Shown here: one piece after another, positions 7,831 to 16,900 of the stretch
Layout: every line of letters begins with the position of its first letter
Position numbering within the stretch: the stretch's first letter is position 1
NCBI GenBank assembly: GCA_002398365.1
Contig: DGYK01000059.1
Location: 4,864 to 26,214, forward strand
DNA: 21,351 nucleotides
Reading direction: 5' to 3'
From: Flammeovirgaceae bacterium UBA5008
GTDB taxonomy: Bacteria > Bacteroidota > Bacteroidia > Cytophagales > Cyclobacteriaceae
Position numbers and translations under genes: made by a program
Notes under the pieces: generated by a model
What the model was told of the DNA's origin: nothing
The model's input: the letters and a program-made list of their open reading frames with translations, nothing else
Databases searched by the model: none

Positions 7831-8098
7831 GATTTTTTTTGGGCGTGTCCCTCGGTCTGTGTCCTCACAGATCGAAACTAACCATTAAATTAATTTTACA
7901 CCCTCGATCTCTACTCTTACAGACCGAAACCAAACTTTTGAGATTTTTTTTGGGCGTGTCCCTCGCCTGCCATCCTCCGCGAAGCTTCGGTTGGCAAGCT
8001 CGGGGTCAGGCTTTTCACTACAATCATTTTGCACCAGTTATTCTTCCCAGATGCAAAATGATTTCCGTTGCAATCCTTCACTCACGGGATTCATTATG
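7831..8098. repeat. Bacteroidota-type intergenic repeat element, two left-end copies
   Basis: Starting right after the dioxygenase stop, a 24-bp word (GA, eight T, then GGGCGTGTCCCTCG) occurs perfectly at 7831-7854 and 7942-7965. After the first copy, CGGTCTGT (7853-7860) pairs with ACAGATCG (7867-7874, one mismatch) and perfectly with 7919-7926. After the second copy come a palindrome CGAAGCTTCG (7980-7989), CGGGGTCAGGC (8001-8011), and a perfect 11-bp stem ATCATTTTGCA/TGCAAAATGAT (8023-8033, 8052-8062). The order 'GGGCGTGTCCCT ... GGGGTCAGGCTTT.C.CTACAATC ... hairpin ... CCGTTGCAATCC' matches what I remember of a non-coding repeat spread through many Bacteroidota genomes. A frame across it is only a chance opening. 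Confidence 0.7.
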
Positions 8099-8121
8099 AT
8101 TTAGTCATATATTTATTAAAG

Positions 8122-8152
8122 CAGTAAATAATTATTTATCTGAAAATTACTG
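8122..8152 (-). terminator. Possible terminator of the T9SS surface protein gene
   Basis: CAGTAA (8122-8127) and TTACTG (8147-8152) form an inverted repeat that encloses a 14-bp AT-only palindrome at 8125-8138. It lies 13 bases past the stop of the minus-strand gene and is followed on that strand by CTTTAATAAAT. An AT-rich stem like this would be weak. Confidence 0.25.
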
Positions 8153-8164
8153 ACTTTGTATTCA

Positions 8165-10171
8165 TTAGTGCTTAATAACAACTCTAAATACAACTGGCTG
8201 TTTGTCCAAGTCAACTGTCCTTAGCAAATAGACTCCTGAAGTTAAATCTCCAGTTTCTAACTTTTTGATTAGATTTTCCTGATCTTGAGTAGTATTAATG
8301 GTTTCAACACCACTCATCGAAATCATTTTAATATTTGCTCCCACTGGAACATTGCGAACCCATAGTTCATTGTCCGCAGGTGTAGGATATGCTCCGAGTA
8401 TATTGGGTTCGATAGCCTCATCGGTATCATTGACGGACGGTGAATCCGGTGCGATTCGATTCGTGCATGTTGTACAACCTCGGATATCAACAATATTGTT
8501 AGCGCCTGTACAATACGATAATCTTGTACCACCTACTTGCGGATAATAGATCCAGTAATTAGCACTTACCGTTGGGAATGGATCTGGCTCATTGTTTCTG
8601 TCCCATGTGATATATGTAGCATTATTATTCGGGGCGGGAATGGTTGTCCCAAATTGATCAGTAAATCTTCCATAGTTAGGTGCAACGGTTGGGCTAATGT
8701 TCCATGAGTATTCATAGCCATCAAAATTGGTGCTATAATATGATATTTGTCCTACACTGACGGGTGAGGGTCCACTCATGGATGGTCGTCTCATATTTAC
8801 TCCATTGCGCGCTAGGTTCGTATTTGTACAATTGAGAGAACTCTTAAAATAGGTAACAATAATTGGAATAAAACCACCCGATCCCCCTCCCGAGGTGGTC
8901 CAATTAACGTTAGTGCTTTGAGCACTGGCAGTCGCAACACCTTGTCCAACATTTGTGACAGTAGGTGCGCTCCATGCGTAGCTTGAAAATCCCGCATCCG
9001 TACTGTAACTACCAATATTTTGACTATCACTATAACACACAATGGGTACTGCACTAGTTGAACCCCTGAAAGAAATAGTTGCGGGGGTAACGTTCATTAC
9101 CTGCGATTTCTCCGAGGAGTTACATCCTCCTCCCATATCATATCTTACTTTGATAGTGACAGTCCCATAGAAATTATTGGTGGTTCCGTCAGGCATTAAT
9201 TTTGTATTAAAAGTATTTCTGTCAGTGCCAGTTTTTGTATATGTTCTTGTAATAACGGAGCCACTATATTCTTCAGATTGTCCAGATATCGTCCAAACAT
9301 AAGATGGATAGCCTAGTTCGGTTGCAAAAATACGAGATGCTTTATAGCAATATTCATTAGCAGGATATGCATCTGTTGGAGTTAGTGTCGGCATTACAGG
9401 TGTAAGAGGCACATTTAATGTTGCGGATCTGATACAGCCCTCCATTGAGGTGTATTGAACATTTACTGTGCCAGATGCTATATTACAATTCCATTTAATC
9501 CGCATCGGTTCAGATCCCTGAGGGTCAATCAAAGTACCGCCAGTAACACTCCAAGTTCTATTTGAGCCAGATATTGAGTAGGGATAAGAAAAACCACTAC
9601 TTGCCGGAGTAGTCCCAGTAATTGTTCCACCATAATAAGTTTGTATAGTAATTGGCTTGGTGAGTGTAAACACTCCACAAGAACTGGTATTGTATGTTAC
9701 AGAGATCACAGCGTTCGCCTGAGTATTAGATGCCCAAGTAACTGTTAATGTATTCCCAGAGACAACAAGATTATTGACTTGAATATTGACACTCCATGAC
9801 GACAATGAGCTGAATCCAGATGAAGCGGTAAATACGGAAGTAGAGCCATAACAAACAGTGCTTGGGCCAATAATACTAGGAGAATCGTATACGGTCATAT
9901 TGAAGCTGGTTGAACACCCTCCTCCAGCAAAAATACCAAATGATCCTGCACTGTTGAATTTTACAGTTATGTAGCTAGAACCATTACCTCCAGATAATAT
10001 TTGCATGGCTGATGGACCCGACCAAAATATTGGACCTCCAGTACATCCAGATACCGTATATGTTGCAGTACAGCCTACCAAAAGAGTGGTAGGGCCAGAA
10101 ATGGATGCAGCGAATAGCAAGTGGCTACACGCAAAAAAAACAAACAGAAAGCTAATTCGTTTTGTAATCAT
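8165..10171 (-). CDS. T9SS-secreted surface protein with Ig/PKD-like modules
   Basis: 668 residues. Signal peptide about 1-21 (FFACSHLLFA-A). The body is built of about six PKD/Ig-like modules of 75-120 residues, starting near 24, 97, 178, 259, 365 and 464. Each has an opening proline/glycine-rich strand (for example ISGPTTLLVG, IIGPSTVCYG, MSGPSPVSVG) and a central tryptophan strand (FWSG 49-52, SWSV 125-128, TWSV 206-209, YVWT 291-294, YAWS 398-401, YSWN 488-491). Residues about 589-668 are a type A T9SS C-terminal sorting domain (LGAYPTPADNELWV ... GVYLLRTV ... VVFRVVIKH), so the protein should cross the outer membrane by T9SS and be anchored or released at the surface. No enzyme domain is seen; an adhesin or structural role is inferred. 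The gene is AT-rich compared with its neighbours and stands alone. Confidence 0.9.
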   Translation of the reverse strand: MITKRISFLFVFFACSHLLFAASISGPTTLLVGCTATYTVSGCTGGPIFWSGPSAMQILSGGNGSSYITVKFNSAGSFGIFAGGGCSTSFNMTVYDSPSIIGPSTVCYGSTSVFTASSGFSSLSSWSVNIQVNNLVVSGNTLTVTWASNTQANAVISVTYNTSSCGVFTLTKPITIQTYYGGTITGTTPASSGFSYPYSISGSNRTWSVTGGTLIDPQGSEPMRIKWNCNIASGTVNVQYTSMEGCIRSATLNVPLTPVMPTLTPTDAYPANEYCYKASRIFATELGYPSYVWTISGQSEEYSGSVITRTYTKTGTDRNTFNTKLMPDGTTNNFYGTVTIKVRYDMGGGCNSSEKSQVMNVTPATISFRGSTSAVPIVCYSDSQNIGSYSTDAGFSSYAWSAPTVTNVGQGVATASAQSTNVNWTTSGGGSGGFIPIIVTYFKSSLNCTNTNLARNGVNMRRPSMSGPSPVSVGQISYYSTNFDGYEYSWNISPTVAPNYGRFTDQFGTTIPAPNNNATYITWDRNNEPDPFPTVSANYWIYYPQVGGTRLSYCTGANNIVDIRGCTTCTNRIAPDSPSVNDTDEAIEPNILGAYPTPADNELWVRNVPVGANIKMISMSGVETINTTQDQENLIKKLETGDLTSGVYLLRTVDLDKQPVVFRVVIKH

Positions 10172-10746
10172 ATCGTGGGGTAGTTAACTGATAAGTAATT
10201 TAAAATCTGAAATAAAGTTACCCGAAATATCAGAATATTCTAATTTAGGAAAGATTTTCGACCAGGAAAACAGTTGTTTTGGTAAAAAATTACCTTGGAA
10301 TAACCAGATTATCAGCTGGTCAGAATAAATACTCTCTCTTACCTAGTACGCTTACGACTTTACAACAATTACTAGATTCAATTACCGGATTAGTTTAAAC
10401 ACCGCTAGTTCTATCTTCAAACTGATTGAAACAAAATACAAGTCAACAGTCCCATTCGAAAAAAGCTAAAAAAAAATTTGACAAAGCTACTATTGCCATT
10501 ACCCTTCATCAAATTCATAAAAAAATGACTCCAAAACGACCTTAATTGCGGGTAGAAAAGTTTCTATCATAGTCACATAGGGGCAACCTGTTTATAGAAA
10601 AAATCAATAAACGCATGAGACTCCGTAGGAGTCGCCTGAAATATAAATATCCTCCAACTCGGTTTAGGTATTCACAAACCAATAATACCTCCTCGCCTCA
10701 TTGGTTTGTTGTCTAATCACTTCCGTTGCCTTAATTTGATGCCGCA
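10172..10746. other. Long non-coding intergenic region with palindromes
   Basis: 575 bases between divergent genes with no credible open frame. It is AT-rich on the left. From about 10570 it holds imperfectly repeated units: GGGGCAACCTG followed by TTTATAGAAA (10580-10600), and GGAGTCGCCTG followed by AAATATAAAT (10628-10648). GACTCC (10619-10624) and GGAGTC (10628-10633) form a perfect hairpin around GTA. The words 'CCTGTTTATAGAAA' and 'CTCCGTAGGAGTCGCCTG' resemble, from memory, short repeats seen between genes in other Bacteroidota. No Rfam-type RNA was recognised. Confidence 0.45.
10674..10709. promoter_or_regulatory. 10-bp inverted repeat over the LytTR gene promoter
   Basis: ACAAACCAAT (10674-10683) and ATTGGTTTGT (10700-10709) are perfect complements separated by 16 bases. 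The right arm touches a candidate -33 TTG (10709-10711), which lies 19 bases before TTAATTTG (10731-10738), a one-mismatch -7 element; the ATG is at 10747. Arm centres are 26 bp apart, so a dimeric regulator could bind both arms. It could instead be a terminator-like hairpin, but no upstream gene reads into it on the plus strand. Confidence 0.4.
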
Positions 10747-11577
10747 ATGAAAGTTTCCGATCCTGTCGAAGTTCAAATCCGAAAGATGTATCATCCGGAG
10801 GTAGCCATCTTTCTGATCTGCATTCCATTCATCAGCGCAATCAATTATTATCTCACCTACTCCAACATCCAATTGGGCGGGTTTCTCCTCCTCACCTTTT
10901 CCATCGACACCGCGCAAGGCTACCTGGCCTGGATGCTTGTTCGTCAGTTTATTTTCTTCCTCGATAGCAAATGGCCCTACACGACTCATGGTGTGAGGCG
11001 CATCAGCGTTCAGATCATCGGCTCCTTGATCATCGGCCTCACCGTTATCGCTCTCACCACAGAGTTAGTCAGCTGGATCGCCAAAGGCAAACCTGCTCTT
11101 CCTTCCTTCTACAGCATCGACTTGTTCATCATCGGTATCTGGTTTTTTGTGATCAACGGCATCTACATCGGACTCTATTATTATAACCTGTGGAAGCAGA
11201 CCATCACCACCAAACAGCACGAACAAAAAAATGCACCGGAAGGCCTGTTGGCAAAAAACGGAAAGCAAGAGCTACTCATCCCATACGAAGAGCTTTTAGG
11301 TATTACCGTGGACCATGAATATGTAGTCGCATACCTGCAAAACAAGAAAAAGCACTACCTCGATCAATCCCTCGATAAGCTGGAGAAGACATTACCGCCC
11401 CACGAATTCTTCCGGCTCAACCGGCAAACCATCATCCACCGGCAGGTGGTAAGTGGATTTAAGCGCGAAGAGAACGGAAAGATCAGCGTCCTCCTCAAGC
11501 CCACCGATTTCCTGCCCACCGAAATCATGGTCAGTCGTATCAAAGCACCTGCATTTAAAGTTTGGTTTCGGCCTTAA
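10747..11577 (+). CDS. Membrane-anchored LytTR family DNA-binding regulator
   Basis: 276 residues. Four hydrophobic segments at about 18-38, 46-72, 86-108 and 122-148 form a membrane anchor. A short charged linker leads to a LytTR DNA-binding domain at about 170-275, recognised by ELLIPYEELLGITVDHEYV, KKHYLDQSLDKLEKTLP and HEFFRLNRQTIIHRQVVSGF. There is no receiver domain, so it is not a classical response regulator; the membrane part may sense the signal directly. First gene of a probable operon: the barrel-like gene begins 102 bases downstream and the serine hydrolase 17 bases after that. An inverted repeat lies over its candidate promoter. ATG 10747 is well placed, the predicted transcript starting only a few bases before it. 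Confidence 0.9.
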   Translation: MKVSDPVEVQIRKMYHPEVAIFLICIPFISAINYYLTYSNIQLGGFLLLTFSIDTAQGYLAWMLVRQFIFFLDSKWPYTTHGVRRISVQIIGSLIIGLTVIALTTELVSWIAKGKPALPSFYSIDLFIIGIWFFVINGIYIGLYYYNLWKQTITTKQHEQKNAPEGLLAKNGKQELLIPYEELLGITVDHEYVVAYLQNKKKHYLDQSLDKLEKTLPPHEFFRLNRQTIIHRQVVSGFKREENGKISVLLKPTDFLPTEIMVSRIKAPAFKVWFRP

Positions 11578-11679
11578 GGCTGTCAGTTCAAGGTAAATCT
11601 TCCTACACTTCGCAGGAAAACTTCCAAATCGGGCCTGTGGACGACCATGCGTTGCGTACCATTGCAAAAAAGTTACGCT

Positions 11680-12264
11680 ATGAAAATACTTACAATACTG
11701 GTCGGCTGGCTGCTGATCGTACCGCACACCATCCACGCCCAAGACATAAAACCGTATTCAGATTTCCCCATTACCATCAGTGTAAACTTTCATGCCTTCA
11801 CACTTCCGTTCCGCGACCTTAAAACGAATTTCCGCAACATCGGAATCGGCATCGGCACCGAAGTGTCGCTCAACTCATCCGCCACGTGGGTGCAACAGGT
11901 GGGTGTGGTGTGGTATCACAACCAAGCACTCGGCAACGGACTTTTGTTTTCTACCCAAAATGTGTGGCGCCCCACCTTCGGCAGCAACGGCTATGGCGAA
12001 GTGAAAGGGGGTGTCGGTTATCTGCAATCATTTCTGCCCACCAAAGGATTCCGAATGACCAACGGCACCTGGCAAGAAACAAGCCGAAAAGGCAAGGGCA
12101 TGTTTTGTGTGCCCCTGGGAATTGGAGCAGGTTATGATATCCGTCAATCACAATCGATGATCTCTCCCTTTATCAATTATCAATTCATCGCGGTAACGGG
12201 TTACAACACCAGCATTCCGGTGGTACCCAACACATTAATTCAGGTAGGAAGTCGCATCCATTAA
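11680..12264 (+). CDS. Secreted, outer-membrane-barrel-like protein, hypothetical
   Basis: 194 residues from ATG 11680; an ATG at 11647 would place 11 residues before the signal peptide and is less likely. Signal peptide about 1-20 (WLLIVPHTIHA-Q). The mature part is full of alternating aromatic/glycine strands (ITISVNFHAFTL, NIGIGIGTEVSL, VQQVGVVWYHNQ, GYGEVKGGVGYLQSF, VPLGIGAGYDI, SPFINYQFIAVTGYN), the texture of a small outer membrane beta-barrel of about eight strands. The end (PNTLIQVGSRIH) lacks the usual terminal aromatic. It lies 17 bases before the serine hydrolase gene and shares its strand with the LytTR gene, so co-expression is likely. I cannot assign a named family. Confidence 0.7.
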   Translation: MKILTILVGWLLIVPHTIHAQDIKPYSDFPITISVNFHAFTLPFRDLKTNFRNIGIGIGTEVSLNSSATWVQQVGVVWYHNQALGNGLLFSTQNVWRPTFGSNGYGEVKGGVGYLQSFLPTKGFRMTNGTWQETSRKGKGMFCVPLGIGAGYDIRQSQSMISPFINYQFIAVTGYNTSIPVVPNTLIQVGSRIH

Positions 12265-12281
12265 TTCAAAGACAAACCATC

Positions 12282-13442
12282 ATGAAATCTTTACTACTAC
12301 TATTCCTCTTGTCTGCTAATTGCGCACTCGGTCAATCACTCCCTATCACTAATTGCAAAGAAGATTCCTCCGTTGTTATCAACACAAAGTATTCCAAAGC
12401 AGCAGCCGTAAATGCAGCATTGCTTAAACTCACGCAGATGGGTGTGCCGGGTGTGTCGATGGCGGTCTATTCGAAGGAAGGCTGGTGGAGCACTTCTCAC
12501 GGTTATGCTAAACTCGAAGGTCAAGTGCCCATGCAAGGGTGCCATCTGCAATACTTGCAAAGCATTTCCAAAACTTATATGGCGGTGGCTATTCTCAAAC
12601 TAGCAGAGCAAGGCAAAATCGATTTGGATCAACTGATGACGGTGTACTTGCCCAAAGCTATTTCGCAACACATTACTCAGGCAGAAAAGATTTCAGTTCG
12701 CATGTTACTCAACCACACTTCCGGCATTCCCGAATACAATCTGCAACCCGCGTACGTAAGCTATTTGTTACAACATCCTAAACACATTTTTCAACCGGAA
12801 GATTACTTGCGCTACATCCATCAAAAGCCCCTCGACTTTCCACCCGGCAGCAAATACTCCTATCGCAACACCAACTATCTGCTGTTGACCATGATTGCTG
12901 ATTTTATCATAGGTGATCACACAAAACTCATCCGCGAAAGCATTTTCCAACCGCTGCAACTGACGCACACCTTTTATCGGGGTGATGCCGATTATCTCAA
13001 TTACCCTACGCTTGTCAACACGTATTGGGACCGACACAGCAAAGGCATTCTTGAAAATGCATCCCTGCTTCAACGAAACAACGTTGCCAGTTTAGTAGGT
13101 GATGATGGCATTGTTACCTCACCTATCGAGGCAGTAAAGTTTTTAAAGGGACTAGTCGCAGGGCAATTACTCTCCTCCTCTTCGCTAGATAAGATGAAGA
13201 CGTGGGTGAAACGCAAAGAAAAACCGGTGTATGGGTTGGGTCTGAGTTATGTCACCTTCGCAGGAAACATCGGCTACGGGCACAGCGGTGGCGGCATCGG
13301 TGCGGGTTGCCAACTCTACTACTTTCCTGAAAAGGATGTGTGCGTATTTGTAGCAATCAATCTGGGAACCGTTACCGACAGTCCCATCCACAAAAAGGCA
13401 GAAAGTGTTATTGAAGAATTCTATGCTGCCCTTTTGAATTGA
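12282..13442 (+). CDS. Secreted serine hydrolase, beta-lactamase/PBP4* (class C-like) family
   Basis: 386 residues. Signal peptide about 1-18 (LLFLLSANCALG-Q). Three family motifs are intact: S94-IS-K97 (SxxK, acyl-enzyme serine and lysine), Y194-R-N196 (YxN) and H334-S-G336, the HxG version of the KTG box in GYGHSGGGIG. Other family markers are VRMLLNHTSGIPEY (139-152), FPPGSKYSYRNTNYLLL (186-202) and DDGIVTSPIEAVKFL (274-288). Members include D-aminopeptidases, esterases and DD-peptidase-like enzymes; true beta-lactam resistance cannot be inferred. It acts in the periplasm or outside. Last gene of the LytTR operon, 17 bases after the barrel-like gene. Confidence 0.93.
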   Translation: MKSLLLLFLLSANCALGQSLPITNCKEDSSVVINTKYSKAAAVNAALLKLTQMGVPGVSMAVYSKEGWWSTSHGYAKLEGQVPMQGCHLQYLQSISKTYMAVAILKLAEQGKIDLDQLMTVYLPKAISQHITQAEKISVRMLLNHTSGIPEYNLQPAYVSYLLQHPKHIFQPEDYLRYIHQKPLDFPPGSKYSYRNTNYLLLTMIADFIIGDHTKLIRESIFQPLQLTHTFYRGDADYLNYPTLVNTYWDRHSKGILENASLLQRNNVASLVGDDGIVTSPIEAVKFLKGLVAGQLLSSSSLDKMKTWVKRKEKPVYGLGLSYVTFAGNIGYGHSGGGIGAGCQLYYFPEKDVCVFVAINLGTVTDSPIHKKAESVIEEFYAALLN

Positions 13443-13470
13443 GTAAACCTAAAAATTAGCGCGAGGAACC

Positions 13471-13845
13471 TTACTCCTTCACCGGATGGGTAAAAAAGAT
13501 GATTCCAAAAGCGACCGCAAAAACAACATAAACCGCGGTTATAACCCATAATAATGGTTGAGATGCTGATTTCAACAGTGCCAGCGCACCAATGACGAAG
13601 TGACTCAGGTTGCCGATGGCCAGCGGGCGCGCATAAATCCCTCCAATCAAGTTGCCTTTGGCTGTCCAGTTGATCATGGCAAAAGCAAAATACAATGCCC
13701 CGAGCAACTGCAGCGTCACCGGAGGCACGCTGCCCGGATTCCCTCCGCTCAGGTAATTCATTACTTCTGCCGGCAGAAACGAAAGTACCAATCCTGCCAA
13801 ACCCATGGTGACCGCACTCACCGACATGACCACTTTGGTGTTCAT
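13471..13845 (-). CDS. Small four-helix membrane protein, hypothetical
   Basis: 124 residues from ATG 13845; the frame runs upstream to 13938, but the extra 31 residues are basic, not hydrophobic, and overlap the probable promoter. Four hydrophobic segments lie near 7-24, 43-61, 76-92 and 97-118, with conserved-looking Gly/Pro turns (GGNPGSVPPVTLQLLGALYFAFAMINW). It is convergent with the serine hydrolase and divergent from the alpha-2-macroglobulin gene. This type of small inner membrane protein is common in Bacteroidota but I cannot name a function. Confidence 0.75.
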   Translation of the reverse strand: MNTKVVMSVSAVTMGLAGLVLSFLPAEVMNYLSGGNPGSVPPVTLQLLGALYFAFAMINWTAKGNLIGGIYARPLAIGNLSHFVIGALALLKSASQPLLWVITAVYVVFAVAFGIIFFTHPVKE

Positions 13846-13859
13846 AAAAAATATTTTTA

Positions 13860-13867
13860 CAAAGCTA
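13860..13867 (-). promoter_or_regulatory. Candidate -7 element for the small membrane protein gene
   Basis: TAGCTTTG on the minus strand (13867 to 13860) is an exact TAnnTTTG match, 14 bases before ATG 13845. It also argues for the 13845 start, since the longer frame would contain it. No TTG is seen at the expected -33 distance. Confidence 0.3.
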
Positions 13868-13943
13868 CGACTATTTAAGCTCCTTGCTTTTGGAGAAACA
13901 CGCGCTTTCGCGACATTTGAGGAATTCCAAAAAAACATCCACT

Positions 13944-16900
13944 ATGTCCTTCACTTCACTTCGCGGCCTGAGCTACTCAGCGCTCCTGATCCTTTTTTTC
14001 TCTTCCCTCCTCTTTAACTGCAAAACCAAAAACGAACCCCCGACTGGTTTTATCGATCCGGCATTTGGAGAATACATTTCCACCTACACTGCCGGAGTCA
14101 TAAGCTCTAACTCACCCATTCGCATCATTTTTGCGAAAGAGGCTGTCGACTCTGCTTCGATCGGGCAAGAGACGTCCGTGAAGTTGTTTGATTTTAATCC
14201 ATCCATCAGCGGAAAAACCAAATGGCTCGACCGCAGAACGATTGAATTTAAACCCGATGGCCATATGCCATCCGGGCAAGTTTATCAGGTAGAATTCAAT
14301 CTCTCCAAGCTGTTTGAAGTTCCTAAGGAGCTCACCTCCTTCAACTATTCTTTTCAAATCATCCCTCAAAGCTTTGAATTGAGTATTAACAATGTAAAAC
14401 CTTATGTAAAAACCGAGCTGAAGCGCCAGCGCATTGAAGGCTCCTTGACCACAGCCGATTTTGCAGAAGCGCAGTCCATCGAAAAAATGATGGAAGCCAC
14501 CCAAGAAGGAAAAAGTTTAAAAGTAAACTGGACACACGAAGGCGAAGGCAAGCAGCATGGATTTACAATTGAAGACGTAGCTCGTAAAGATGAAGCCAGC
14601 GCAGTAGAACTGAAAGTGAATGGAAAAGTGATTGGTGTCGATCGCGTAGCGGAAGAAAAAGTGGAGTTGCCTTCACTGAGCGATTTCAAATTGATGGGTG
14701 CCAAAGTAGTGCAAAACCCCAACCAATATGTCATCCTTCAATTCTCTGATCCGCTCAAAGAAAAGCAATCGCTCTTAGGGTTGATCTCCTTGCAAGAAGA
14801 GAGAACCACCAATCTGGATTTCGACATTCATGATAATGAGATTTGGGTGTACATGCCCACTCGCCAAGCCGGCACCAAGACCATCATCATCGAAGCCGGC
14901 ATCCAGAACATTCTGGAATACAAAATGAAGTCCTCTTCATCTACGGAAGTAATATTCGAACAACTGAAACCGGAAGTACGATTTATTGGCAAAGGAAGTA
15001 TTTTGCCGAGCACCAACGGACTCGTGTTGCCATTCGAAGCAGTGAATTTAAAAGCAGTAGATGTAAGTGTATTGAAAGTATATGAAAACAATATCCTACA
15101 GTATCTGCAAAAAAATCAGATCGATGGCTCTTCGGAATTGTATCGGGTAGGAAAAAATGTATTGAAGAAAACCATTCAACTGGATAACACGGGTATTACC
15201 GACATTGGCAAGTGGAATCGCTTTACGCTCGACCTCTCCAAACTGATTCAAACCGAGCCGGGTGCCATCTACCAAATCAATTTAAAGTTTAAGAAAAAGT
15301 ATTCTGCCTATCTCTGCGAAGGCCAATATGAAAACGAATTGGAAATTGAAAGCACGGATGCACTCGACTACTCCGGCTACCGAGAATACTATTACGAAAA
15401 TGATTACGAATACTACGATGACGATTACAATTGGAATGAGCGCGACAACCCTTGCAACAGCTCGTACTATTCTTCGAATCGAAACATCACCCGAAATGTT
15501 CTTGCCTCCGATTTAGGTTTGATCGCCAAACGGAGCAATGACGGCATCACCACGATCATTGCCACCGACTTAAAAACAACGGCACCCATTTCAGGAATAA
15601 CCGTAGAGGTGTATGACTTCCAGCAACAACTCTTAGCCACACTTACCACTGATGGTGATGGCAAAGCCATTTACAATCTGCGCGAAACGCCATTTGCACT
15701 CATTGCCAAAAGCGGGGCGCAGCGTGGCTACATGCGTTTGGTCGATGGGGAGTCTCTTTCATTAAGCGGATTCGATGTTTCAGGTGATGCATTAAGCAAA
15801 GGCTTGAAAGGATTTATCTATGGAGAGCGTGGCGTGTGGCGTCCGGGCGACTCATTGTATCTGAGTTTCATCTTAGAAGATAAAAACAAAGTACTGCCGC
15901 CTACCCATCCGGTGGTCTTTGAATTACAAAATCCGCAAGGCGTTGTTACCACACGTCTGGTAAAGTCTACTTCTGAAAATGGGTTCTACCGATTTGCTAC
16001 CGCCACCTCACCTGATGCACCTACCGGCAACTGGATGGCGCGCATCAAAGTGGGTGGAACTGATTTCAGTCAGAACATCAAAATTGAAACGGTCAAACCG
16101 AATCGACTCAAAATCAATCTCGACCTCGGCAAAGAGCGGTTGATCTCCAAACAAGTACAAGGCAATCTCGATGTGAAGTGGCTGCACGGAGCTCCCGGCA
16201 AAAACCTGAAAGCCGAATTTGATGTCACCGTCATGCAAAGCAGCACCACGTTTGTGAAATACGATGACTTCACATTCGAAGAACCATCCAGCGATTTCAA
16301 CTCAGAGACTCAAACGTTCTTTGAAGGATATACGGATGCCGATGGAAAAGCATCGTTGAATGCTACGCTGCCGGGCGATCGTTACCCGGGCTTTATGACA
16401 GCCGTGTTCCGTGGAAAAGTTTTTGAAGAGAGCGGCAACTTCAGCATCGACCGATTTGCGTTGCCCTTCTTACCGTATGATTCATACACCGGCTTGCGTG
16501 TGCCGAAAGGAGAAGAGTACAGCAGTATGCTTTACACCGACAAACCACAAACCATCGATGTAGTTATTTTAGATCGCGATGGCAAACCCATTGATCGTGA
16601 AAATGTGGAAGTAAATCTCTATCGCCTCGAACGTTATTGGTGGTGGGATAACACGTACGACAACATTGCCAATTATGTGCAAGGCAACAACGCCACGTTG
16701 TTGACATCCGGTCAACTTAACACAACGAACGGAAAAGCAAGCTGGAATTTCACCGTGGCAAAAGAAGATTGGGGTACGTATTACCTGCGTGTGTGCGATC
16801 CGGTATCCGGTCATTGCACCGGTCAAATGCTTTACTTAGATCAACCCGGCTACTTTGGCCGCAACAGTCGCGAAGCCACCAAGACAGCCGCCACGCGACT

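Noticed and set aside
7831..8098. CRISPR array
   Set aside because: Only two copies of the repeat word, 111 bp apart, with no regular spacers and no cas genes.
7839..8099. Open frame of 86 codons between the dioxygenase and the T9SS gene
   Set aside because: It crosses the duplicated 24-bp word and the hairpins of the repeat element, has no family resemblance and no start context.
10005..10187. Short plus-strand frame opposite the start of the T9SS protein gene
   Set aside because: It is antisense to the signal peptide and first module of a well-supported gene.
12282..13442. Antibiotic-resistance beta-lactamase
   Set aside because: The SxxK, YxN and HxG motifs are shared by many D-aminopeptidases and esterases; nothing in the sequence shows activity on beta-lactams.
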